A DNA stretch of 64,000 nucleotides from positions 62,001 to 126,000 of the forward strand of contig CAWHHJ010000016.1 of NCBI GenBank assembly GCA_963829085.1, read 5' to 3'. Position 1 is the stretch's first letter, and each line of letters opens with the position of its first letter. Of the stretch, positions 44,528-52,369 are shown piece after piece. The stretch comes from PALSA-1004 sp963829085 (GTDB lineage Bacteria; Pseudomonadota; Gammaproteobacteria; Burkholderiales; SG8-41). The position numbers and the translations under genes were made by a program. The notes under the pieces were generated by a model. That model saw only the letters and a list, made by a program, of their open reading frames with translations. It ran no database searches and had not been told where the DNA came from.

Positions 44528-45244
44528 ATGCGGCCCAGCAAGCGACAACCCGATGAGTTACGCAGCATACGCATTACCCGCCGTTATACGCGCCACGCAG
44601 AAGGCGCAGTGCTGATCGAAGCGGGCGACACGCGGGTGCTGTGCACAGTAAGCGTCGAAGACAAGGTGCCGCCGTTTTTGAAGGGCAAGGGACGCGGATG
44701 GCTCACTGCCGAGTACGGCATGCTGCCGCGCGCGACGAATACGCGCTCGGACCGCGAGGCGGCGCGTGGAAAGCAGTCGGGTCGCACGCAGGAAATCCAG
44801 CGATTGATCGGTCGCGCCTTGCGCAGCGTGGTCGATCTCGATGCACTGGGCGAGCGCACACTGCAAATTGATTGCGATGTCATTCAAGCCGATGGCGGCA
44901 CGCGGACTGCCGGTATCACCGGCGCCTTCGTCGCAGTACACGATGCAGTCGATTATCTCCTCGAGAAAAAACTGCTCGCCGCCTCGCCGATTCGCGATTT
45001 TGTGGCCGCTGTTTCCGTCGGTGTCTACGAAGGCACGCCGGTACTCGATCTGGATTACCCTGAAGACTCGGCCTGCGACACTGACATGAACGTGGTCATG
45101 ACGGGAAGCGGCGGTTTCGTCGAAGTTCAAGGTACGGCCGAGCGGGCGCCATTCTCCCGCACGGAAATGGACGCGCTGCTTGGTCTTGCGCAGAAGGGCA
45201 TCCAGCGGTTGGTGGCTGCTCAAAAAGCCGCGCTCGCACAATAG
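44528..45244 (+). CDS. rph: ribonuclease PH
   Basis: 238 residues, complete. Family motifs: MRPSKRQPDELRSIRITR, EYGMLPRATNTRSDREAARG, RTQEIQRLIGRALRS, DCDVIQADGGTRTAGITGA and DLDYPEDSACDTDMNVV. Phosphorolytic 3'-5' exoribonuclease trimming tRNA ends. AAGGAAGAACC is the ribosome site. First gene of rph-rdgB-hemW, divergent from yicC. Confidence 0.97.
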   Translation: MRPSKRQPDELRSIRITRRYTRHAEGAVLIEAGDTRVLCTVSVEDKVPPFLKGKGRGWLTAEYGMLPRATNTRSDREAARGKQSGRTQEIQRLIGRALRSVVDLDALGERTLQIDCDVIQADGGTRTAGITGAFVAVHDAVDYLLEKKLLAASPIRDFVAAVSVGVYEGTPVLDLDYPEDSACDTDMNVVMTGSGGFVEVQGTAERAPFSRTEMDALLGLAQKGIQRLVAAQKAALAQ

Positions 45245-45332
45245 GAATGCTCACGCAAAAGGCGAAGCTCAGCACGCGACACGGTTCTCGTGGTCGTCCT
45301 GCCCACTTCTCCGTTACGGCACTAAGCAACGC

Positions 45333-45980
45333 ATGAAAAAAATCGTGATCGCTTCAAATAACGTCGGCAAGCTGAATGAGATCGGCGCGATTCTCGCGCC
45401 GCTCGATATCGAGATCATTGCGCAGTCCACGCTCGGTGTAAGTGAAGCCGCCGAACCACATTGTACGTTCGTCGAGAACGCGCTCGCAAAAGCACGTCAC
45501 GCAAGTTTGCATACGGGGCTGCCGGCACTCGCCGACGATTCGGGCATTTGCGTGGACGCTTTGCAAGGTGCGCCTGGCGTGCATTCGGCCCGGTTTGCCG
45601 ACGACGGGCCAGCCGCGACGACGCGTGCGGAGCAGGACGAGCGCAATAATCAGAAATTACTCACGCTGCTTAGCAACGACACGAATCGCAAAGCGCATTA
45701 CTATTGCGTGATTGTTTTGACGCGCAGCGCCGGCGACCCGCAGCCCATCATCTGCGAAGCAGAATGGCATGGCGAAGTCGCTCGCGGTCCGCGCGGCAGC
45801 GGTGGTTTCGGTTACGATCCGCTTTTTTTCATACCGGCGCTGCGCAAGACCGGCGCCGAGCTCCGCGCGGATGATAAAAATCGCATCAGTCATCGCGGGC
45901 AGGCGCTCGCGGCGCTGGCGGCCCGACTCGATCCACATGCCGGCGTGAGCATCGGACGCCGCAGGACGTCCAAAGACTAA
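45333..45980 (+). CDS. rdgB: XTP/dITP diphosphatase (Ham1/RdgB)
   Basis: 215 residues from ATG 45333; the longer frame to 45180 overlaps rph. The start MKKIVIASNNVGKLNEI, FVENALAKARHAS, LADDSGICVDALQGAPGVHSAR (metal and base binding) and GSGGFGYDPLFFIP are diagnostic. Hydrolyses non-canonical purine triphosphates to monophosphates, preventing their use in DNA and RNA. A Ser/Arg/Lys-rich tail extends a little beyond the usual end. Lies between rph and hemW. Confidence 0.96.
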   Translation: MKKIVIASNNVGKLNEIGAILAPLDIEIIAQSTLGVSEAAEPHCTFVENALAKARHASLHTGLPALADDSGICVDALQGAPGVHSARFADDGPAATTRAEQDERNNQKLLTLLSNDTNRKAHYYCVIVLTRSAGDPQPIICEAEWHGEVARGPRGSGGFGYDPLFFIPALRKTGAELRADDKNRISHRGQALAALAARLDPHAGVSIGRRRTSKD

Positions 45981-46010
45981 TGTTACGGCTGCGATGATCC
46001 GGCAACCATT

Positions 46011-47213
46011 ATGTCTGCATTACTGCCGCTTAACACTCACAATGCACCCTCGTTCAAGGCGCTGCCCCCACTCTCGCTGTACATCCATATCCCGTGGTGC
46101 GTGCGCAAATGTCCATACTGCGACTTCAATTCCCATGAGGCCCGGGAACCGATAGCCGAAACGCGCTATATCGAGGCGCTGATTGCCGATCTCGAAAGCG
46201 CTTTGCCTCTCATTTGGGGGCGCAAGGTCTACACCGTGTTTTTCGGCGGAGGGACACCGAGCATGTTCTCCGCAGCAGGTATCGAGCAGATTATTGCCGC
46301 GGTGCGCTCGCGCGTGCCGCTTTCGATTGATGCCGAGATTACGCTCGAAGCAAATCCAGGGACATTCGAAGCGGAGAAATTTCGTGCGTTTCGCGCGGCA
46401 GGCGTAAACCGGCTATCGATCGGCGTACAAAGCTTCAATCCGAAACATCTCAAGGCGCTGGGCCGTATCCACGACGATCAGCAGGCGTATGCGGCCATCG
46501 ATATTGCGCGTGCGCATTTCGACAACTTCAATCTCGATCTGATGTATGGATTGCCTGAGCAGACGCTGGACGAAGCGTGCGCCGACATCGAAGCTGCGCT
46601 GTCATTTTCGCCGCCGCATATTTCAGCGTATCACCTGACGCTCGAACCGAATACTTACTTCCATCGCTACCCGCCGCCGCTGCCTGATGACGATGCCAGT
46701 GCTCGAATGCAGGAGGCGATCGAGCAACGACTCGACGCTGCGGGCTTTCGTCATTACGAGACGTCGGCCTTTGCACAACCGGGCAAACAGGCGCGTCACA
46801 ATATGAATTACTGGACGTTCGCCGACTATCTCGGCATCGGCGCCGGCGCTCATAGCAAAATTTCGTTCCCCGATCGCATTGCGCGACAGATGCGTTATAA
46901 GCAGCCTCGCCAATACATGGACAATGCGGCGCGCGGCAATGCAATCCAGGAGCAGCACGACGTCGCGACCGAGGATATCCCATTTGAGTTCATGATGAAC
47001 GCCCTGCGACTTACCAACGGGTTTCCGGTAGTGCTCTTCCAGGAGCGCGCAGGTATCCCGTGGACGTCAGTACTAAAAGCACTCGACGAAGCGGAACGGC
47101 GCGGCCTCATCGAACGCGATCACAGTCGCGTCAAGCCGACTAAGTTGGGTCAACGTTTTCTGAACGACCTGCTGCAACTCTTTTTGCCCGAGACCAAGCG
47201 CGAAACGGCGTGA
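46011..47213 (+). CDS. hemW: radical SAM haem chaperone / coproporphyrinogen III oxidase-like protein
   Basis: 400 residues. YIHIPWCVRKCPYCDFNSH holds the CxxxCxxC cluster ligands (C30, C34, C37). YTVFFGGGTPSMF, LEANPGTFE, RLSIGVQSF and NLDLMYGLPEQTL follow, and C-terminal HemW domain parts include LGIGAGAHSKI. HemW delivers haem to respiratory enzymes rather than oxidising coproporphyrinogen, in studied cases. Third gene of the rph-rdgB-hemW set. Intact. Confidence 0.94.
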   Translation: MSALLPLNTHNAPSFKALPPLSLYIHIPWCVRKCPYCDFNSHEAREPIAETRYIEALIADLESALPLIWGRKVYTVFFGGGTPSMFSAAGIEQIIAAVRSRVPLSIDAEITLEANPGTFEAEKFRAFRAAGVNRLSIGVQSFNPKHLKALGRIHDDQQAYAAIDIARAHFDNFNLDLMYGLPEQTLDEACADIEAALSFSPPHISAYHLTLEPNTYFHRYPPPLPDDDASARMQEAIEQRLDAAGFRHYETSAFAQPGKQARHNMNYWTFADYLGIGAGAHSKISFPDRIARQMRYKQPRQYMDNAARGNAIQEQHDVATEDIPFEFMMNALRLTNGFPVVLFQERAGIPWTSVLKALDEAERRGLIERDHSRVKPTKLGQRFLNDLLQLFLPETKRETA

Positions 47214-47221
47214 AAAGACTA

Positions 47222-48107
47222 TTAAGCGCGCACGCCACTCACCGGGGCGGAGGGTGACAACACGATGCCAGCATCTTCGGTTTGCAGCGTCATGAGTGTT
47301 TCCCCGGGCTTCGCTTGCAACACCATCGGACTCAAACGCCGCATCTGCGCCGAGCCGAAGTAGGTCGCAAAAGGTACGTCTAGTGCGTCGCGTCCGATGC
47401 CGAGCCGCACGAGATCGGAAATCGGCGCAAGCTCTGTCGGATCGAAGAGATGCCAGCGATCACCGAGGTACGCTTCTACCACCGCATGGAAATCGGGCGG
47501 CGGCGTCTCATACCGGGTATAAGCCGTCACGAAACGGGCCGGCACATTGAGCGCGCGGCAAAGCGCAATGACGAGATGTGCAAAGTCTCGGCACACGCCG
47601 GCGCGATTCGCAAGCACGTCACGCGCGCTCGAATTCACGGTAGACGATCCGGTTTGGTAATCGACGTTCTCTTTGACCCACTGGCAAATCGCCTGCACAC
47701 GTCGATAGCCGGTCGGCAGGTTGCCGAACTTGCGCACCGCGAAACCGTAGATTGCTTCAACTTCACAATACCGGCTCGGCCGCACATAAATCAGCAGTTC
47801 GCCGGGCAGGCGCGCCAGTGGAACCTCCGGCGCATCCACGTCGATAAGCGGGCGGTTGTAATTCGACCGTGGCAAGATACCGCACAGTGAAAGGGCCGGG
47901 TGCAACATCGACGCGCAGGAAGCGGTTGTGACCAGCCTCATCACGAAACTCGTCATACGCTGTGGCCGGTGTCGTGGTTATCGTTTCGGCGATGACACGT
48001 TGCTGCGAAGAATTCGGAATCGCGAGATTGAATACGAATAGGGACTGCTGCACAACGTCATAGCTCATCTCGCAGTCGATGTGGAAGGCTGTCATTGGTG
48101 AATCCAT
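47222..48107 (-). CDS. transglutaminase-like domain protein with apparent frameshift
   Basis: The N-terminal part from ATG 48107 (or 48095) reads FHIDCEMSYDVVQQSLFVF and HNRFLRVDVAPGPFTVRYLATVEL; the frame must then skip one base near 47860 to reach NRPLIDVDAPEVPLARL, PSRYCEVEAIYGFAVRKFG, VKENVDYQTGSS, then RAGVCRDFAHLVIALCRAL (catalytic Cys), DFHAVVEAYLGDRWHLFDP (His and Asp). The catalytic triad is complete. Such proteins are cysteine-protease-like; a role in amide cleavage or protein crosslinking is unproven. Convergent with hemW, 8 bp apart. Confidence 0.83.
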
Positions 48108-48165
48108 GTAACGAAGTGGGCGACCGGTGCTGAGGCGGGCCGGAAGTCTTCAAGTGCGAACTGCT

Positions 48166-48193
48166 TTGCCGATGCCTGCAGACGCCCTAGAAT
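48166..48193 (+). promoter_or_regulatory. candidate sigma70-type promoter for the Bug gene at 48272
   Basis: TTGCCG (48166-48171) and TAGAAT (48188-48193) are spaced by 16 bp, in the 164-bp divergent gap, about 75 bp before the ATG. Sequence match only. Confidence 0.35.
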
Positions 48194-48271
48194 AGTCGAA
48201 AAACGAAGCATCGATCATGCCGGCGTAGCGATCCCCGTGAGTTCGGGTGCGGATCAATAAAAGGAGGCAGC

Positions 48272-49243
48272 ATGCGTCAAGTTGTCAGGTTCGTTTGCGC
48301 CCTTGCGGTCGCTATATGTTGCACATCGGCGCACGCGCAGTCCCAAGGTTATCCAAACAAGTTCGTGCGCTTCGTTGTGACCTATCCGGCGGGCGGCAGT
48401 TCGGATGTGATGTCCCGTATCGTCGGCCAGAAGCTGACTGATCTCTGGGGTCAGCAGGTCGTGGTCGATTCGAAGCCCGGCGCTGCAGGCGCAATCGGCA
48501 TGGAATATGCCGCCAAACAGCCTCCCGACGGGTATACGTTCTTGCTCGGAAATTTCGGGCCCGTCGTCGCGAATCCACTGCTCACCAAAGTTAATTACGA
48601 CGCGAAAAAAGATTTCGTGCCCGTGTCCCTCATCACGATAGGCGCCAACATTCTCGTCATACCGACCTCGCTGCCGGTGAAGAATACGAAACAGCTCATT
48701 GCGTTGGCTAAAGCGCGGCCGGGCGAACTCACGTTCGGCACGAGCGGTCCGGGCAGCATGTCGCATCTCGCAGGTGAGATGTTCAAGCGGCTTGCCGACG
48801 TAAATATCACCCAGATCGCTTACAAAGGCGGTGTTCAGTGGATCACCGATACGATGGGCGGGCATATCGCGATGGTTTTCGCGGATGCACTGCCGGCGAT
48901 GACGAACATGAGAAGCGGCAAGTTGCGCGCGCTGGCGGTCACCAGCGAAAAGCGCTCGCCGTTTACGCCGGAACTGCCGACGCTCGAGGAAGAGGGCGTC
49001 AAGGGTTTTGCGGCCGCCAACTGGTGGGGCATTCTCTTTCCCGCAGGCGTCCCGCGGCCTATTATCGATAAAGTTAACGCGGACATCGTTAAAGTTGTCG
49101 CGAACCAGGAAGTGAAGACGCGCTTGGGTGAACTCGGCGTCGAAGCAGTGTCCAGTACCCCGGAGCAGTTCGGCGATTTCATGGCCAAGGAAACCGCGCG
49201 CTATCAAAAGCTCATCAAGGAAGCGAACATCAAGGGTGAGTAA
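48272..49243 (+). CDS. Bug-family solute receptor
   Basis: 323 residues, intact, with AAAAGGAGG directly upstream of ATG. The leader ends TSAHAQ; then GYPNKFVRFVVTYPAGG, KPGAAGAIGMEYA, PPDGYTFLLG, TQIAYKGGVQWI and ELPTLEEEGVKGF, ending KEANIKGE. Standalone receptor, no CoA or transport genes beside it. Divergent from the transglutaminase gene. Ligand unknown. Confidence 0.94.
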   Translation: MRQVVRFVCALAVAICCTSAHAQSQGYPNKFVRFVVTYPAGGSSDVMSRIVGQKLTDLWGQQVVVDSKPGAAGAIGMEYAAKQPPDGYTFLLGNFGPVVANPLLTKVNYDAKKDFVPVSLITIGANILVIPTSLPVKNTKQLIALAKARPGELTFGTSGPGSMSHLAGEMFKRLADVNITQIAYKGGVQWITDTMGGHIAMVFADALPAMTNMRSGKLRALAVTSEKRSPFTPELPTLEEEGVKGFAAANWWGILFPAGVPRPIIDKVNADIVKVVANQEVKTRLGELGVEAVSSTPEQFGDFMAKETARYQKLIKEANIKGE

Positions 49244-49307
49244 ACACGGTCTGCGCCGGTCTCGCCGCATTCGAATTGGCTTGCCGCTATGAGCCTCTTC
49301 GGGAAAG

Positions 49308-50151
49308 ATGCGAGTGCAGTCGCAACGCCCGACCGGCGCAGTCGTAAACGATGACGGCCGGCCGGCGCATGCCCACGCAGAAAGCGCAACGAGCGGCAAC
49401 GACGATTATCTCGCGGCTTGTCGCATGGCGACGTTAGATGCTGGAGCGTTTGCTGATTTCCGCCGACATCCGGACTACACGAAAGTGCTTGAACATGTGT
49501 CCGAGGGTCTCGGCCACCAATATCTGCAGCTGATATCAGCGCAAGGTCGCGCGCGCCGTGGCCTGCACGAGGCTGCGAAGAATGATGATGTCGGAAATCC
49601 ACGAACCATGCGGCTCGACTCCGGACTCGTTATTTCGCCGACAACGCTGCGGTATCTCAAAGTAGCGGACGACATCGAGACGCATTTCGGCAGCATTGAT
49701 GGCGCTGACGTCATTGAAATCGGCGTCGGCTACGGCGGCCAGTGCCGGATACTGGATTCGCTCTTCAAGCTTAATTCGGTACACGCTCGTCGATTTGCGC
49801 CCGGTGCTCAACCTTACCGACGAATTTCTGAGCAGGTTCCCGCTGAGATGCAGTGTGCGGTTACGAACCATGAATGAATTGTCGCCGCGGCCTTATCACT
49901 TCGCAGTCAGCAACTACGCATTTACTGAACTCTCGCGCGAACTACAGGAGGTTTATTTCGACAAAGCGCTTAGCCGCAGCGCGAAGGGTTACATCACTTT
50001 CAACGATATCGCGCCGCCGAAGTTTCGGCCCATGACGCGAGACGAGCTTTGCCAGCGGCTCGATGCGCGCGTGCTTCCCGAAAATCCGCTGACGCACCCG
50101 AACAACTGCATCATCGTCTGGGGAGCGGCTGTCACGCGTTCGAGTCCGTGA
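49308..50151 (+). CDS. putative sugar O-methyltransferase with apparent frameshift
   Basis: The first frame, from ATG 49308, reads NDDYLAACRMATLDAG, DYTKVLEHVSEGLGHQYL, ISPTTLRYLKVADDIETHF and ADVIEIGVGYGGQCRIL (SAM motif I). It derails near 49771-49774; dropping one base gives IRYTLVDLRPVLNL, HFAVSNYAFTELSRELQ, YITFNDIAPPKF and CIIVWGA to the stop at 50151. This matches the putative sugar O-methyltransferase family, about 280 residues. Usually found with capsule or exopolysaccharide genes; none is visible here. Confidence 0.72.
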
Positions 50152-50156
50152 GCTAT

Positions 50157-50501
50157 TTAGCGTTTCACCGCGGGAAATTCCTGCGGCGCCTCAGCGCGCT
50201 CGAACATGCCGTAGTCACGCACGACTGATGCAACGCGCAGCCGGTAATCGGCAAAAACGCTCGTTCGCCCCTGCCACTGCGCGCGATGATGTTCCTCGTG
50301 CTGCCGCCATTTAATGAGTGCAGCTTCGTCCCGCCAGAAAGATAAAGAGAGGATTTTTCCTGGCGTGGTCAGGCTCGAAAAGCGCTCGATTGAAACGAAT
50401 CCATCGATCTTTTCAAGCTCGGGCCTGAGTCGGCCGGCAATATTGAGATAGTCCTGCTCTTTGCCGGGAGCCGGCTGGACTTCGAAGATCACGGCAAACA
50501 T
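50157..50501 (-). CDS. antibiotic biosynthesis monooxygenase (ABM) domain protein
   Basis: 114 residues. MFAVIFEVQPAPGKEQDYL, FVSIERFSSLTTPGKILSLSFW and HRAQWQGRTSVFADYRLRV are the dimeric ferredoxin-like ABM pattern. Members include haem-degrading and quinone monooxygenases; the haem-ligating residues are not obvious here, so no activity is given. Downstream of trmB, same strand, 33 bp apart. Confidence 0.83.
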   Translation of the reverse strand: MFAVIFEVQPAPGKEQDYLNIAGRLRPELEKIDGFVSIERFSSLTTPGKILSLSFWRDEAALIKWRQHEEHHRAQWQGRTSVFADYRLRVASVVRDYGMFERAEAPQEFPAVKR

Positions 50502-50534
50502 CTTTGGGGACTCCCGCAGGTCTGGGTTATCGCG

Positions 50535-51212
50535 TCACACCCTTCGAAAGATGATATCCCATACGCCGTGGCCGAGCTTAAGCCCGCGCGCCTCGAATTT
50601 CGTGAGTGGTCGGTAGTCGGGGCGAGGTGAGTAATCCTTGGCGATATTCGCGAGACGCGGTTCAGCGCGTAGCACATCGAGGATGAATTCGGCGTACTCC
50701 CGCCAGTCGGTCGCCGCATGCAGGTAAGCCCCGGCTGCCAGGCGCTCCGCGATCAAACTGACGAACGCAGGCTGCAGCAGGCGGCGCTTGTGATGGCGCT
50801 TCTTCGGCCACGGGTCCGGGAAAAAAATGTGAACGCCGCTGAGCGTCGCCGGCGGGATCATTTCACTCAGTACCTCGACCGCATCATGCTGGATGATGCG
50901 TACGTTGGTGAGATCGCGCTCGGCAATGGCTTTCAGCAGGCTGCCAACGCCCGGCGTATGCACTTCGATACCGAGATAGTCGTTTTCGCGATGCTGGGCG
51001 GCGACCGTAGCGGTCGTTTCGCCCATGCCAAAACCGATCTCCACGAACTTGGGTGCGACGCGGCCGAAGATTGCGTCGAGCTCTAAAGGCTGCGCCGAGT
51101 AGGGGATACCGAACTGCGGCAGCAGCGCATTGTATGCTCGCTGCTGCGCATTCGACACGCGCCCCTGGCGCAGTACGAAGCTGCGTATCGGGCGATGCGA
51201 CACGGTGTTCAT
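50535..51212 (-). CDS. trmB: tRNA (guanine-N7-)-methyltransferase
   Basis: 225 residues from ATG 51212 (MNTVSHRPIRSFVLRQGR); the longer frame to 51254 lacks conservation. SAM-binding motif FVEIGFGMGETTATV and the substrate loop HIFFPDPWPKKRHHKRRLL are specific for TrmB, which makes m7G46 in tRNA. The family C-terminus FEARGLKLGHGVWDIIFRR is present. Third in thiS-thiG-trmB, a common betaproteobacterial order. Confidence 0.96.
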   Translation of the reverse strand: MNTVSHRPIRSFVLRQGRVSNAQQRAYNALLPQFGIPYSAQPLELDAIFGRVAPKFVEIGFGMGETTATVAAQHRENDYLGIEVHTPGVGSLLKAIAERDLTNVRIIQHDAVEVLSEMIPPATLSGVHIFFPDPWPKKRHHKRRLLQPAFVSLIAERLAAGAYLHAATDWREYAEFILDVLRAEPRLANIAKDYSPRPDYRPLTKFEARGLKLGHGVWDIIFRRV

Positions 51213-51280
51213 TCGTGAAAGTGTAGCGCACGCGTCCGGCCACGCGTGCGGCAACTACACCGAAATGGTTGGAGCGCTGC

Positions 51281-52084
51281 TCAGTTGCTGGCGATAAGCC
51301 CGCCGACCGGAGAGCTGGGAGACGCAGTGTAAAACTTTTTAGGCATGCGGCCGGCGAGGAACGCTTCGCGCCCGGCTTCCACTGCTTTCTTCATGGCGGA
51401 TGCCATCATGACCGGGTTTTTTGCGGTTGCAATGGCGGTGTTCATCAACACGCCGTGACAGCCCAGCTCCATCGCGATCGCTGCGTCAGACGCGGTGCCG
51501 ACACCGGCGTCGACGATCACCGGCACCTTCGCATTCTCGATGATGATCTGCAGATTCCAGGGATTGAGAATCCCCATGCCGGAACCGATCAAGGAGGCGA
51601 GCGGCATCACGGCACAGCAGCCGATCTCCTCGAGTTGGCGCGCAGCGATCGGGTCGTCGCTGCAGTACACCATCACTTTGAAATTGTCATCGACCAGCGT
51701 TTTTGCCGCTGCCAATGTTTCGGCCATATTCGGAAATAATGTTTTTTGATCGCCGAGCACCTCGAGCTTCACGAGGTCGTGTCCATCGAGCAGTTCGCGC
51801 GCAAGCCGCAGCGTGCGTACCGCTTCATCGGCGGAATAGCATCCGGCGGTATTGGGCAGCAGCGTAAACTGGCTGGGCGGCAGCGCGTCGAGCAAACTGG
51901 GCTGTCCGGGATCCTGACCGATGTTGGTGCGGCGGATCGCGACGGTGACGATCTGTGCGCCGCTTGTCTCGACGGCAGCGCGCGTTTCGGCGAAGTCCTT
52001 GTACTTGCCGGTTCCTACGAGGAGACGCGACTCATACTGTTTGCCGGCAATAATTAATGGATCTAAATGTTCGCGCGGGTTCAT
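51281..52084 (-). CDS. thiG: thiazole synthase
   Basis: 267 residues from ATG 52084. Motifs: SRLLVGTGKYKDF, VTVAIRRTNIGQ, HDLVKLEVLGDQKTLFPN with the imine-forming Lys, VYCSDDPIAARQLE, PLASLIGSGMGILNP and VPVIVDAGVGTASDAA. With ThiS-thiocarboxylate and deoxyxylulose phosphate it makes the thiazole of thiamine. Directly downstream of thiS by 77 bp. No TPP riboswitch was recognised before thiS. Confidence 0.97.
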   Translation of the reverse strand: MNPREHLDPLIIAGKQYESRLLVGTGKYKDFAETRAAVETSGAQIVTVAIRRTNIGQDPGQPSLLDALPPSQFTLLPNTAGCYSADEAVRTLRLARELLDGHDLVKLEVLGDQKTLFPNMAETLAAAKTLVDDNFKVMVYCSDDPIAARQLEEIGCCAVMPLASLIGSGMGILNPWNLQIIIENAKVPVIVDAGVGTASDAAIAMELGCHGVLMNTAIATAKNPVMMASAMKKAVEAGREAFLAGRMPKKFYTASPSSPVGGLIASN

Positions 52085-52161
52085 GTCGAAGTTCGAAGCG
52101 ATATCCGATGTGCAATCGGACAGTCTGCAACAATTTTGCGCGCCGGGCAATCAGCCGCCGA

Positions 52162-52365
52162 TCAGCCGCCGCCCACCGCAACCACGATCTCGAGCTTGTC
52201 GCCATCCGCTAAGAATTGATCTGCGTGACGGCTGCGCGGAACGATCTCGCCGTTGCGCTCGACCGCGACCCGTTTGCCGCCCAATTCAAGGTGCTCGAGC
52301 AACTGTCGACAATTAAGCGGCGCCTCGAAGCGACGCGATTCACCATTGACGGTAAGTGCAATCAT
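52162..52365 (-). CDS. thiS: thiamine biosynthesis sulfur carrier protein
   Basis: 67 residues. Ubiquitin-like beta-grasp, starting MIALTVNGESRRFEAP, with VAVERNGEIVPRSRH and the required C-terminal VAVGGG (Gly-Gly). The carboxyl terminus is adenylated and converted to a thiocarboxylate, the sulfur donor for ThiG. Starts 4 bp after the TonB receptor stop, so it appears to share that transcript. Confidence 0.96.
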   Translation of the reverse strand: MIALTVNGESRRFEAPLNCRQLLEHLELGGKRVAVERNGEIVPRSRHADQFLADGDKLEIVVAVGGG

Positions 52366-52369
52366 GGAT

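Noticed and set aside
52085..52170. TPP riboswitch before thiG or thiS
   Set aside because: The gaps before thiG (77 bp) and thiS (4 bp) are too short and contain no recognisable THI-box core.
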